Assembly: GCA_016617855.1 (NCBI GenBank)
Contig: JAECUM010001104.1
Span: 1-64,000 of the forward strand
DNA: 64,000 nucleotides
DNA from: Megalonaias nervosa
Lineage: Eukaryota; Mollusca; Bivalvia; Unionida; Unionidae
Reading direction: 5' to 3'
Shown: piece by piece, positions 21,690 through 33,819 of the stretch
Numbering within the stretch: position 1 is the first letter of the stretch
How the letters are laid out: the number at the start of each line of letters is the position of its first letter
Made by a program: the position numbers and the translations under genes
Notes under the pieces: generated by a model
The model's input: the letters and a program-made list of their open reading frames with translations, nothing else
The model's database searches: none
What the model was told of the DNA's origin: nothing

Positions 21690-22222
21690 TGGATGCTGCT
21701 CATAAATGAATTCATCTGAGGTATTGATGATACAAGCATATACACCAAATTGCAAAAATGAATTAATCGGAGGTCTTGATGATACAAACTTACACGCCAA
21801 ATTCTCATAAATGAATTCAACGGAGGTCTTGATGATACAAGCTTATACACCAAAATCTCAAACTAATTCATCAGGTTTTGATGATACAAGGTAACACAGC
21901 AAATCTCAGACTAATTCATCAGAGGTTTTCATGATACAAGCCTATACACCAAAATTTCATAAATGAATTCATCTGTGGTAATGATGATACAAGCTTGTAC
22001 ACCAAATCTCATAAATGAATTCATCTGTGGTAATGATGATAAATGTGTATGTATACACAAAATCTCACAAATAAATTCATCGGAGGTCTCGATGATACAA
22101 GTTTACACACCAAATCACAAAAATGAATTCATCGAAGGTCTTGATGATACAAGCTTACACACCAGATCTCATAAATGAATTCATCTGCAGTATTGGTGAT
22201 ACAAGCTTACACACCAAATCTG
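21690..22222. repeat. Minisatellite, unit about 55-62 bp
   Basis: About nine units with core ATAAATGAATTCATCxGAGG, TCTTGATGATACAAGC and TTACACACCAAATCTC. Confidence 0.9.
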
Positions 22223-22364
22223 ATCCAAATCTGTCAGAAAGAAATAAAAATCTGATCAGAAATAAAGCCTCAGAGTGTTCACAAAAAAGTGTTGCGGGAC
22301 AGATATATGACACAAAAGATGCAGGACCATGCCATTACTTACAGTATGGCCAGGTGAGCAAAAA

Positions 22365-22515
22365 ACAATTCAGAGTCACAGTGACCCTGACCTTTGACAC
22401 CCAAATCAACAGGCTTCTTCCTTACCCCAAATGCAAGCTATTTATAATGTCTGGTAACTCTAAAATGTGGAGAACTCAATTATTGTGCAGAAATGAAATA
22501 GTAAACAGAAAAACA
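22365..22515 (+). repeat. Dispersed repeat with TGACCCTGACCTTTGAC core
   Basis: Shares GTGACCCTGACCTTTGAC, ATCAACAGGCTTCTTCCTTA, CCCCAAATGCAAGC and TTGTGCAGAAATGAAA with several units at 52470-53045. Confidence 0.6.
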
Positions 22516-22539
22516 ATGAAACCACAGGTACATCATAAT

Positions 22540-22926
22540 AATAATAATAATAATAATAATAGTAATGAGGACTTTGTATAGCGCCTAATCTTTAGAAGCT
22601 CTAAGCACTTTACAGCATCTGACAACACTTAAAAAACATATATAATGATATGATTACAAAATTAAAAACAAACACCACGAAAGTAGAAACAGAAAATATG
22701 CTGTAAATATTTAAGGCAAGGAAACATTATTAGGTCTTTAAGTCTGTTCTTGCAGTTGAAATAGGTGAGTTTTAAGAGCGCTCTTGAATGAGATCACTGT
22801 GTCTTTGTGTCTAAGTGCAGTGGGCATAACATGTTCCACCTTATGAAAGGTATATGAAAGGGGAAATTTTCTAAGTGGGGATAAGTTACTGGAGTAAATT
22901 ACTGTGAGACACAAACATATGTGCAA
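22540..22926 (-). mobile_element. Non-LTR retrotransposon 3' end
   Basis: On the minus strand a reading ends with PTALRHKDTVISFKSALKTH followed by LFQLQEQT and a stop near 22738. The SFKSALKTHLF ending is typical of the C-terminus of CR1/Jockey-group reverse transcriptases. A 3' UTR then leads to an (ATT)n tail (22560-22541), including AAAGTGCTTAGAGCTTC and GGCGCTATACAAAGTCC. It is strongly 5' truncated. Confidence 0.65.
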
Positions 22927-23562
22927 TTTCTATGTCTTTGGTCAATATTTGGTACAATTTCTTTCAGAAATAGGTGCAAATCCTGCAATCCTGCATGCTA
23001 GAAAACAGACCCTGTATTTCTCACAGGGGTCAAGAATTGTTTACATCAAACAAGACTTGATCCTACATCTATTAGCTCTAACATCTTTTCAGCTACTTAA
23101 CTATAATACTAGTATATGACAAGAGTAATGTCAATACTTTGCTTATATGTAATGCTAATATTTGGTGACAAATAAGCAAAATTCCTGTCAGACATGCTCT
23201 GTGTCATCATACTGTTCATACAGACACTGTTCCATCCTTTTATCCATGCTAGCAAATGGTTACACATGGATATGCTTTGTTTTAATCATGTGACAAATTG
23301 TTGGCATCCTGAGAGAAGTAAAGTAATGACGCATGCAAGGAAGTTGAAGCCTGATTTACCAGAACTTAACCTGAACTCTGTTGTTACTGTGGACCAATCA
23401 ATGTGTTCAAAGGTGAAAGTTCAAAAAACATGTAAAAAAAATTTACATGTGATACATGGAATTAGCATCATGTCACAAAATGATCAAAACCATGACATAC
23501 ATATATAAATTACAATTCTTTAGGATGTGTTGCACAGCGCAATGTCAAAATAGAGTTCTTAC

Positions 23563-23648
23563 CTAAACCACACAAAAGTCTTTTATTTGCAGGTAGATTT
23601 CCATTTGCGTCTACACTTCTTTTCTTGAATTCTTCAAAACTACCAAAT
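23563..23648 (-). CDS. SLC25A1: SLC25A1 exon, helix 2 to helix 3 linker
   Basis: An 86-bp exon with acceptor CTTTTAG (23655-23649) and donor GTAAGAAC. It encodes FGSFEEFKKRSVDANGNLPA then NKRLLCGLG. FG(S/M)FE directly follows the IPK-AVR contact segment of helix 2, and LLCGLGAG opens helix 3. The intermembrane-space loop (SVDANGNLPANKR) differs most from human, as expected for a loop. Both boundaries are split codons (AG|A and G|GG). Confidence 0.95.
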
Positions 23649-24302
23649 CTAAAAGAAATTATAAATATTTCAAATAAAAAAGCTATTGTAAATGTTCTGG
23701 AATTAAGTTTTTTTTTCTTCTCCAATTTCAAAATGCAGATCCAAGGATGGATACAGAAAGCATAAATCTGTTGTGTTTACACAAACAATCCCTCTGTAGG
23801 CATGATGATACAGAATAGGCCTAATGTGGTCTATTGCCACTAACGGAGGTAATCTTTCTCATCCAGACTATATCCCGTCTTGACAATTAAGCTGAGAAGG
23901 TCTATTTTAAAAGAGTCAGATTTAAATAAAAAAATCTTACCTTGTAGTTTAAGTAGTTTTCTTTACTTTATCTTTTTGCTGGCATGCCTTTTATTGCATG
24001 CCTAAACATACTCTGCATATATAGATAGGATTGTGTTGATGTGCTGTTAAACCCTATACATACATGGTGAATGCATCAATAAAGCTGCACCTGTTAAAAT
24101 TGAGGTGACCTTGGGCGAACATACTTGACCATATGAAAATCAAAAGACGTATGAAAAGCAAAACTTCACACTAGAATTACACCCTGATTATTGAAAAGTT
24201 CCACTGTAAATGAAAAACTTGCTCTCTCTGCTTTGAACATATTACTTTTATGGTTAGGACCTAATTTAGTATCAAGCTTGCAGCAGGTCCTGGTGGTTTG
24301 TA

Positions 24303-24303
24303 A

Positions 24304-24349
<46 letters not shown>

Positions 24350-24372
24350 GTAATAATAACAATAATATTATT
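24303..24372. repeat. ATA/ATT microsatellite, LINE tail
   Basis: Run of ATA triplets forming the (ATT)n tail of the minus-strand LINE copy 1. Confidence 0.9.
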
Positions 24373-25323
24373 AATAATGACTGTTTTTAAAGAGGGTAAC
24401 AACTAGCTGAAGAACTGACCTACCTTGTGGCCTTCATTTCAAAGAAAGTTATTTCTATTCAAATGCGCATGTATACACACACACACATACATATCTATAA
24501 ATACTAGCATGTACATGTATAGACACAATATATTTACTTTCTTTCCTTTCACCAGATGGATACTGCCCATACATATTGAACCCACAAAGTCAATATCCAT
24601 GCATTATGCAATTAGTGACAAAATAGATAAGCAGTATATTTAATGATGCCCACAAGCATTCATGAATACAAATAACATGTACAGTTGTTTTCATTCTCAT
24701 TTTAACTACATTTCTGAAGCCATTGGATATACTGGGTTTGGAAGAAGGAAATAGAGTGGGCATTTCTAATCTCAACTGGAATACTATTCCAGAGCAAAGT
24801 TCAAGAGTACTGGAAACTTTTTTTGAATAATTCCTTATTTGGTTTGGGATTTTTATATGTTTGATAGACATGGATCGCAGGTGGGGAGTATTGCCATGTA
24901 GCCTATACTGGAATAGTGGTTGTAAATATTCAGGAGTACTATTATTGGATTATGATCGAGCACATTAATTTGGCTTTTCTCAAACGTATTCAGTCTTTAA
25001 CAGGTAATATTTTTAACTTGCCTGCTAAATTTTCCTTGCTTTCTTTCTGGATTGATATTAGCCCAAATGCTATTTTTTGAAGATGTGCCAGCTTTGCTAT
25101 GTTTTTATCATTTGAATTACCCCATACTCTATTACAGATATCTAAATACGGTTGTATGTAACTATTGTAAAATAGTTTTCTGTGCCTGTCTGAGAGAAAA
25201 TGTCTTATCCTACTGAGAAGCCATAAACCTGAATTTAACTTTTTTAGTGATCTGATACGTTCAGTCCATGATAGGTTATTATCTACCAAAACACCAAGTA
25301 GTCTATCATGACAGACCATTTGC

Positions 25324-25401
25324 TAGGGCCTCAAGGTAGATTAGTTCTTAACTAATTGTGGTACCCTCTTTAAAGTCATTATTATTATTATTATTATTTG
25401 C
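25324..25401 (+). mobile_element. LINE 3'-tail insertion nested inside LINE copy 1
   Basis: AAGGTAGATTAGTTCTTAAC, TGGTACCCTCTTTAAAGTCA and (ATT)n reproduce the 3' end of copy 2 (59310-59390), but in plus orientation inside the minus-strand copy 1. The flanks ATTTGC (25318-25323) and ATTTGC (25396-25401) form a target duplication. Confidence 0.75.
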
Positions 25402-26610
25402 AAATTTGTATCCTTCCATGTCAGACATTGTTCATCACTATCAAGATTTGTTCTTTTTTGCAGACAAGTAATATTTTAGTTTTACCAGTACATGTATTTA
25501 CCATCATGCCACTGTATGTGCACCAGTTATCCAGTTTAAGGATTCCTGTAAAGAAATTTCCAGTTCATGCTTTCTGTTTTGGATGTCTGACAATGTTGTG
25601 TCATCTGCATGAGATGAAATTACGCCCCCTAGTAAAAGTGGTAGGTCATTAATAAAAAATATAAAATAATAATGAACCTAGAATTGGGCCTTATGGTACT
25701 CCATATCTAATTGTTCTAGGTTCAGACAACATTATTTATATAAACATGTGTTCTCTCACTTAAGTATGAAGTTAACCATCTAACTGTGCTTTCATCAGAT
25801 TTTCAGTTTCTTCAAAAGGGTTTCATAATCCACCATGTCAAAAGCTTTCCTGAAATCTACAAATACAGATCCTATTATTCTATATTAATCAAGTGCATGA
25901 AGGCATTTATCAGTTAGTGAGATCAAGGCAGTCTTACATTAATGTTTCTGTCTAAAGCCTGATTGATTAGGATGTAACAGCAAGTGTTTGGTTAAATATG
26001 ACATGAATGAGTCATGGACATGTTTTTCAATCAATTTTGACAAGTTTGGTATTATTGAGATTGGCCGGTAGTTATCAGCATCATCCTTAGAACCAGATTT
26101 GTGAATAGGCATTACTTTTGTGGTTTTCCATATTTTGGGGACAGATGAGGTTGCACTACTTAATTGATTATGAATGTTATGCTATCTGAAATAGCTGAGG
26201 CAGATGTTTTAATTGAGTCATGGACCAATCTGATCCAAGTCCTCTAGCTTTCTTGGTATCAAGTTCAATGAGACATTTTTTGACAAAGATTTTTTATACT
26301 GGAATGATAGAAAAACATACCTCCTTAGGGACTGCGCTCATGCAGGACCTTTTCAGTTCATTAAAGTTGTTTTCTATCACTGGTTCCTTTAACTTTGTGA
26401 TAATGTTGGTGAAAAAAAAAAATCATTGAAAACATTTGTAATGTCATTGTCATCAGTGACTATGATGTCATTCAACAGAAGTGAGTAAATTTTGTTTGTC
26501 TCATCTTTGTATGTTCACTGAAAACTTTCCAGTTAGAATTTGTGTTGCTCTTTTTGTTTTGAGCATTGATTAATAATAAGTTTTTTTCAGTACTCTTCAT
26601 TATAGCACCT

Positions 26611-28204
26611 GAATGATGAGTAAAGTAATGACAGTGACAAGTATATGTTGTAACTCACTTGTCCCATGGATGAGTGTCATACATACATACCCATTTGAGA
26701 AATCAATTGTCTTTCCTGCATCAACTATCCACATCCCAAATCCTCAAGAAAGTTCAATCCTTTGGTCTTTTAGCTTAAAATCCATGACATGTCCACAATT
26801 TAGTGCATTTCTCCCATTTAAAGTCCAGGGGGCTTGTCTTGTAAAATTTGTTCAAAGTGGTGGGCGGGCTCATGATTGGTAAAAAGCTTTCTTACATAAA
26901 AATCTGCTACACGTTTTTCTAAGTGGAGATGAGCTAGTTATTGGATACTGATGGTAACTTGTGTGTAAGTGGACAATAGACAAGTTTCACAATCATCCAG
27001 AATCAGGTACTGTAGGTTACTGCATTATCTTGTTCATCAAAAGTGACACTTATGGTGTATCCTGACATGGAAAGTGCAAAATGCACAAACAAAACCAAAA
27101 AGTAAGCCAGCTAGTGTTTACAAAATTAAATTACCTTCAATGACTTCCAAAGGCTGAAAATGACAATAGATAATCACCATAAATTTTAACTTTTATTAGC
27201 AATTTAACTTGCTAGTAATAAGAACATGGGAAAACATTTAAAGAAAATTGGAGGCAATAGGGGCAAGCATTGGGAACTAATTTTAATGATGTAATACTTA
27301 CTTGCTGCTACTGAATAGCTTACTTTTCCAGATGAAAATTACCCTCATCCATATGATGATTTTAAATTCTTCCCAATGGGTGATTTCAAGAAATTTGGTC
27401 TAAAGTGCTGGCCATTACCAATTAGTACCATATTGTACCTGTACATGTGGGTTCGAGTCTGGGCTTGTCCAATGTGGATATGTGAGAAAGCCTGCCAGTA
27501 GCTTTCCATGGGTTGGTGGTTCTTACTGGGGTTTTCTCAGGTTCTTCCTCCATCAATTATAATGGCTGCCATGTATAGCCTATTGTGTTCTGCAAAATGG
27601 CATGAAACCCACAACAACAACTTTGAGAAATTTCTGGAAGCTGACCATGTGTCACTGACCCATGTCCAGTCATTTTCATCTTTTTCTAAGATGTAGACTA
27701 CTAGTGAGATATCAATGTGGGGTGGGTGGAGGTAATCTAGTTATAGCATATCGTAAATATTACAGCATTAAAATTAGTTCTACTACCACCCCCACCCCTA
27801 AAAAAGAACCAAAATTACAATTCAATATCAGTAATACATACATGCTGCTACTGCATACCTCAATTTGCCAGGTCAGTCGGAGGCTGATGACCCCCAAAAC
27901 TGGTAACAAGGAAATACCCTCTATGGTAAAATATCCGCTTCTGCAACATGGTAACCACATGACCCCCAAAACTGGTAACAAGGAAATACCCTTTATGGTA
28001 GAAGTGTTCACTTCTGTAGTAACATGGTAACCACTTTGGCCACTATCTGCACCACAACTATAGGCCCCTAGAGCAAATATGCCTTCACTTGGTGTGCCAT
28101 GGAATGAATGTAGAAGAAAGTAGCACAAGATGCCAATATATGGCCTTCACCACATCCTCCAAAAATGAATGAGTTAGGCCCATCAGATGAAAATGGCTGG
28201 AACC
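26611..28204. other. Intronic, SINE and a two-unit repeat
   Basis: Apart from the SINE at 27440-27620 and the two 71-bp units at 27885-28035 (GACCCCCAAAACTGGTAACA core), nothing is recognised. Confidence 0.5.
27440..27620 (+). repeat. SINE copy
   Basis: Box B-like GGGTTCGAGTCTGGG at about 27449, body GCCTGCCAGTAGCTTTCCAT and GGTTCTTCCTCCATCAA, tail TGCAAAATGGCATGAAACCC. It matches the SINE at 20018-20275 from its mid-part on. Confidence 0.7.
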
Positions 28205-28437
28205 TCATAAAGGTCCCTCTTGGCATGAATGAAAGATTCCCTCTTGGCATAAATGAAAGGTTCCCTCTTGGCATGAATGAAAGGTCCCTCTCAGCATGAA
28301 TGAAAGGTCCCTCTCATCATGAATGAAAGGTCCCTCTCATCATGAATGAAAGGTCCCTCTTGGCATGAATGGAAAGTCCCTCTTGGCATTAATGAAAGGT
28401 CCCTCTTGGCATAAATGAAAGGTCCCTCTCGGCAATG
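28205..28437. repeat. 23-bp minisatellite
   Basis: About ten units of GAAAGGTCCCTCTxxxCATGAAT. Short MPRGNLSF-type translations on the minus strand are by-products. Confidence 0.93.
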
Positions 28438-31435
28438 GGCTGATAAGGTCTCTTGAGTGTTGTAACAATACAATTCAAAATAGTGGAAGCTGAAATATGA
28501 GCCCCTTCCTATCCTTATCCCTTTGCAGACTGCCAGATAGAAACGTAAAGCTCAAAATGTGCATAAAAGTTGAGCTTGTCCACCCACAGCAGAGATATAA
28601 ATGAGACTTGGGATACAGTATACGGAGGCTGACTGAAACTGGTTTCTTGCTAAAGTTCCTGGCTAGCAAAGGAGAGAAACTGACTAATAAATCAATAGGG
28701 CAGACATGAGAACAAATTAAAGATTTTCTATATTTTGTAATAGCAGCCACATTTTGATCAGCATCAATAATTCAAACTTGAAAGTACTCTAGGCCAGAAT
28801 TATTTCAATTAAATTTGGTGAAATTCAGTGTGTGCTTTTTAAACAGTCATTTAAAGATTTTGTTTGTAGTAATGGGGTCATATTTGACAGCAGATAAACA
28901 TAATTTGTAAATATTTGAAAGGCTTTCATGCCAAGATGCTGTCAAATTTGATCAAATTCTGTTTAGTGTTTTCTTTAGAAGTCGGTTAAGATTTTTTGAT
29001 TTTTGGTAATGGTAACAATATTTAATATCAAATCGAGTCTTAATATCTTAATGCCGGCATGCTTTCTGCCAACTTTGGTCACATTTTGTTCATTGTGATT
29101 TTGGAGACAAGTTATTTGAAGATTTTGCTGTACTTGGTAATGACTGTCATATCTGATAGCAAATTGGCAGTTTTTGTATAATTTTAAAAATCTTGGTGCT
29201 CCAAGAATTTTTAGAGACAGGCCCAGGATGGATGGCTTACAAAAACATCACAAGCAATGAATCAAATTCTACATGTCCTGACTCTTATTTCCATGTGCCT
29301 ACAATTGCCTATTTATTATTTTTTACTATTATTTGTCACACACCACTGCAACTGCTATACTTCAAATATAAAAAATAAAAACAAAATCATGTTAAACTGA
29401 CTTCTGTTTTTATTCAGATCTCAAAATATTTCACACAAAGCAATGTTTTCCTGAGGCAGCCATCATCTGATTGCTTTATTAATGTCCCCCTTACTCAGTG
29501 AATCAGCAGTGTTGATGTTCATTAGCATGTAAAGTGTGTCTTAACTTATACATTTTTGCTCTACACTCTTGATGTTGTTCATAGGTGCCACTTAATGTTT
29601 AACACTTGTGTAAGCAGGAGCAAGTGAAGTTCAACAATTATTATTCATTAAACTTTAACTTGAAACATCTTGAAAAGTGCAACAGCAATTAAAAAAGACC
29701 AAAAAAAAAATCAAAATACTTACTCAAGTGTTTCTGCAAAAATCATCTTTCCTTTTTATCTCAACTCAATCAAAGAACAACCAAGTTTCAATTGAAGACT
29801 CAAAAGCCATCATGGACCACATATGATTTTAAATACCTCAGAAACCATCCTCCATATGGTCTAAATGCTCCAGATTACAACAACGAACTAATCAATTAAC
29901 AGCTTCTTGTGTATACATGCTAGCCTTACTCCCATTATTTGACCATGCATCACTACACTGGTTGCAATGCTGAAACAGTTCCAGAATGCACTATATTGAT
30001 TTTTCCAAATTTCCTCCTACCTCCAGTAGAATCAAATGTATGTTAAAGCCAAGTGAGCACTAATTATAGTTAACCCAGGCAATCTATTCCCTAGAGGTCA
30101 CATGCTTTTGATTGAAAAATGATTAGTAGACGATCTTTATAAGGGTCAGGGGCATACATGGAGATAAATGTTAATAGTTTACTAGTCCATCAATTTCTTG
30201 AAAATGAATTCAGCATTTCATCAGCATGATCTAAGTTTTCTCTGGCAAATTCAGTTTTTTTTTTTTTTTTTACAAGTCCAACTGACACATCACTTAGCAT
30301 ACATGAGGGGCCTGATCTGAAATCAGAGGGGCCCTAGGCAACAGACAATCCAATTTTTTAAGCACTGGATCTCAAAGTCTGGATGCTCTGTGTCCAAACT
30401 GATCAAACTTTATTCAGCAGGTTTACTGAAGAAGTCCTTTAAAAGTTGTTCCATTTGTAGTAAATGTGGCCACAACTGATACCAGATTGTCATTTTTGTT
30501 TTGCAAATTTGAAAGGTATTTCATACCAGAATGCTTTCTGTCAAATCTCATCAAAATCTGTTCAGTGGTTTTTGGAGAAGTCATCATTAAAAGGTTTCCA
30601 TATTTTTAGCAATGAAGGCCATATTTGATAGTGGAACTGCATCATTTTTAAAAACAAAACTGAATAGGCCTTTAAGCCAGGATGTTATGTCAAGTTTGGT
30701 TAAAACTGGTCTCATGGTTTTTGAGAAGTTGAAAAGAGCAACTGATCATGGACACCAGATACATGAAGGGCCATATCATCAGCTCACTTGTCCTTTCATC
30801 TGGTTGAGTTAAATTCTTGAATTCATAACTTCGCCAGGATTTTCAAATGACCTTGACCTTGTCTGATGGGTAGTTCATAAATATGAAAGGACAAATTTTA
30901 CAGTCAAAGTAAGACAGCTACAATTTGTAAGGTTTGGAAATTATGAACATACATGTATCAAGTGCATCAGTCTGCAGTAAGTGTTTAAGAAACAAAGCTA
31001 AACACAATGATGGAGCAAGAAATAAAGGTCCTAGTAACCTGATTTTGATTAAATAGTAATTCTCAAGAAACATAAATACCATGTTGCATTTCTGCTAGCA
31101 ACAGCATGAGAAACTACACTAAACACAAACAATAATGCAGCTGCAAATCAGTGCAATGTGAAATATAGGTCAAAGTGACAGTTTTTTCCTTATGGGGTTG
31201 TAGTACTCTCATGTATCTACGAGTTACATGACTGCTGGCAAATGTATATGAAACTAAGCTGAATACAATGGTTAACACAAATCACTGTGATAGGAATTAA
31301 AGGCCACAGTTACCCAGTTTTGACTAAACGGATTGGTACTTTTTATGATACATCTTTACTCTCAGTTAAATGACTCTCTAAGCAGTAGTGTTAGAGAAAC
31401 TTGCCTAAATTCAAATCCTATTCACTCTCTCTCTC

Positions 31436-31490
<55 letters not shown>

Positions 31491-33409
31491 CTGGACCTAT
31501 ACTCAACCACTCAAGCAAAATCCCTGATACAATTATGCACACATTTTTTAGGTTAAAAATTGCTTACAAAAACAATCCAATTTTTCGTTCCACACAAGAA
31601 ACAGCAAGAGTCATTTATTACAAGCTATTCTGAAGATCAATTTATCAAATCTCCAAAATGTTATTAGCCTGCCAATTTAACCAAGACTGATTACAATTTA
31701 GGTGGAAAATTGCAATTTATTTCTGCACCTAATAATCACCTGCCCTGTTTTCTCATCTAAATCTATCAATTTGCCTATTTCAAATGAGTCTAATGAGAGA
31801 GAAAATATTGACTGAACTTGGCCACATGTCAAAATCAATGTCTTTTCCCACTGGCTAAAAGTGAACATCTCTATTCAGCCATTTAAGTATGATCATTTTT
31901 CTTCATCCCAGTTAGCAGTCTAACATTTATCAGTAGCTATGCTGAGCTGTGAGACACCAGCTGGTCAATGAAGAATTCTTAAACAGAAAAAAAAAGAAAA
32001 GCTCTTTAAAAAGTAAGTTAAAATGGATAAACATTAGGAACAAAGTGTCTGTAACACCTTAAGTTTTGGTCATCTTGGATTCATTTCCATTTTGTTCCTA
32101 TGAAGCTGTAATAACAACAGTAGACTGTAATGGACAGGAAATCTAGCCTTGGAATGTTTCTTTTCTTTCAAAATTATTTTAATTAATCGTGAAGCTCTCT
32201 GTGGTAAAGCGATGTGGGTGAAAGTACTAATACCCCTACTTTGTGGATGGGGCTACATCATACCTAGGTTGGTGGGTGTTGTCAACATTTATGGTTAATA
32301 TTAATATTATTCATTAATACCCTAAGTTATCCAAAATCAAACAATGGTTGGTATGATTCCAGGGATATATTTCATATAAACTTATCATAAATCATCTTTT
32401 GAACTCTTAACTTTCAAGATGTTATGCCATGAATGGTTGTATAACTCTTCTAGATATCAGCCTCATTATAATCACTGGTTGGTATGATTCCCAGGTATAT
32501 TTTATTAATTAAGGTGTGATTTTGTAGCTAATGGTAGCAAAGTATGGTCGCCCCTACAGGTATAATGGTACCAATTGTACAACCCCAGGTGGGCGGAGCT
32601 TAAGGTGTAGGGAACATTGCATTCAAAAATAAACCACAAAACTAGCTGTGATTGGTGCATTATGTAAGAGTTGTACTTTCTGTTAGGCTTAAAAAAATGT
32701 TGAGCCTCTTGGCAACATGTGAGATTATGTTAATTCATAACTATATCACATTTTGTTTTTTTTATGGTTTTTTTAAAATGTGGTACACATGACTGAAAAT
32801 GTGTCTGGTGTAACTAGATAACTCTTACCTCTGTCTAGTTCTAGCAGAGTTATCTCTCTTAAATGCAATGGAGTACCTGGTTCTGTCCTTGTCAAATTGA
32901 TAATCTAACATTGTTCTCTGTGACAGTGGGTGACATGCATGCTGAGGTAGGATAGAAAGTATATTTATTTCACAAAACATTAGCATTGAGGTCTATGGAA
33001 AAACAATTGGTACCGTGATACCTACAAGTGTGTGCTTGCTGGATTTTTCCCATGGTTGCTACCTAGAAAAATGGCAGAATTTCCTGTCAGATGCAGAATT
33101 CTGTGGGAAGCATAAAAGGGCTTGTCAACATCTGTGCTAGGACCTGGTTGTGTTTCCAAGGGTTGTGTTACAAGTTCTGAGTTCAGACAGTGCATGAGAA
33201 AGTCGTTTACCTATTTTACAACAAGTCCATATAAGGCAGTGCGCAAAGAAAAGATAACTGTTCTGTTTATTATTTTTCCACAAATCAGAAATTTACAGTA
33301 ATTCCATGATTTATTTATGAATGATTACCAGAAAAGAAGAAAATTTTTTTTTTGCAAATTTTGGGACAGGTCTAAAAGTAAGTTTTGAAATCTGAATCTG
33401 TATCTTCTG
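28438..33409. other. Intronic repeat-rich stretch, no gene
   Basis: Degenerate units of a dispersed family (TCAAATTxTGTTCAGTGxTT, TTTGAGAAGTC, CATATTTGATxGCA) occur at 28800-29180 and 30400-30745, and again at 38560-38890. Units related to 10915-11240 lie at 30990-31340. A CT/TA microsatellite is at 31421-31486. From 31500 to 33400 nothing is recognised. Confidence 0.5.
31421..31486. repeat. CT then TA microsatellite
   Basis: A short CT run leads into about 24 TA units. Confidence 0.95.
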
Positions 33410-33645
33410 AACCTTTTGGGACAGAATTCCTCCATTGTTGTTTTTAAAGTCAGCAACTTTGGGACAGAATTCATCCATTGTTGTTTTTAAAGTCAGCAAC
33501 TTTGGGACAGAATTCATCCATTGTTGTTTTTAAAGTCAGCAACTGAACCTTTTGGGACAGAATTCATCCATTGTTGTTTTTAAAGTCAGCAACTGAACCT
33601 TTTGGGACATAATTCATCCATTGTTGTTTTTAAAGTCAGCAACTT
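33410..33645. repeat. Minisatellite, 45- and 54-bp units
   Basis: Five units with TTTTGGGACAGAATTCATCC and ATTGTTGTTTTTAAAGTCAG. A 9-bp AACTGAACC-type segment is present or absent, giving two unit lengths. Confidence 0.93.
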
Positions 33646-33773
33646 TAGCTTAAATATCTGCTTAATAAGTTAAATTGTAATCAGACAGTATTATTTTATG
33701 ATCTTATGAGGTCAAGTCAACTGTGTACTGCAGCCCTTCTTAAGATAATAACACTTATTACAGTTCAACAGAA

Positions 33774-33819
<46 letters not shown>

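Larger units (their letters stand above)
20829..23562 (-). other. SLC25A1 intron, 2.7 kb
   Basis: Donor GTAAGAAC (23562 down), acceptor TTTCAG. Holds a minisatellite (21690-22222), a dispersed repeat unit (22365-22515) and a LINE 3' end (22540-22926). The stretches 20830-21690 and 22927-23560 show nothing else. Confidence 0.85.
24300..26610 (-). mobile_element. Non-LTR retrotransposon (CR1/Jockey group), copy 1, decayed
   Basis: From about 26605 down, broken frames encode the pre-RT linker and reverse transcriptase. The RT core is near 25700 (IRYGVP, ILGS, INDLP) with an ADDTTLSD-type catalytic motif at about 25600. The C-terminal part at 25319-24990 reads VCHDRLLGVLVDNNLSW and WLLSRIRHFLSDRHRKLFYN then SYIQPYLD. 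The 3' UTR and (ATT)n tail lie at 24440-24303. It matches copy 2 (58315-59390) on the opposite strand. It is 5' truncated, multiply frameshifted and interrupted at 25324-25395 by a short insertion of its own family. Confidence 0.82.

Noticed and set aside
24500..25400. 5' inversion (twin priming) of LINE copy 1
   Set aside because: The opposite-orientation tail at 25324-25401 first suggested an inversion. But copy 1 aligns continuously across it on the minus strand and has its own 3' tail at 24303-24440, so a nested insertion explains it better.
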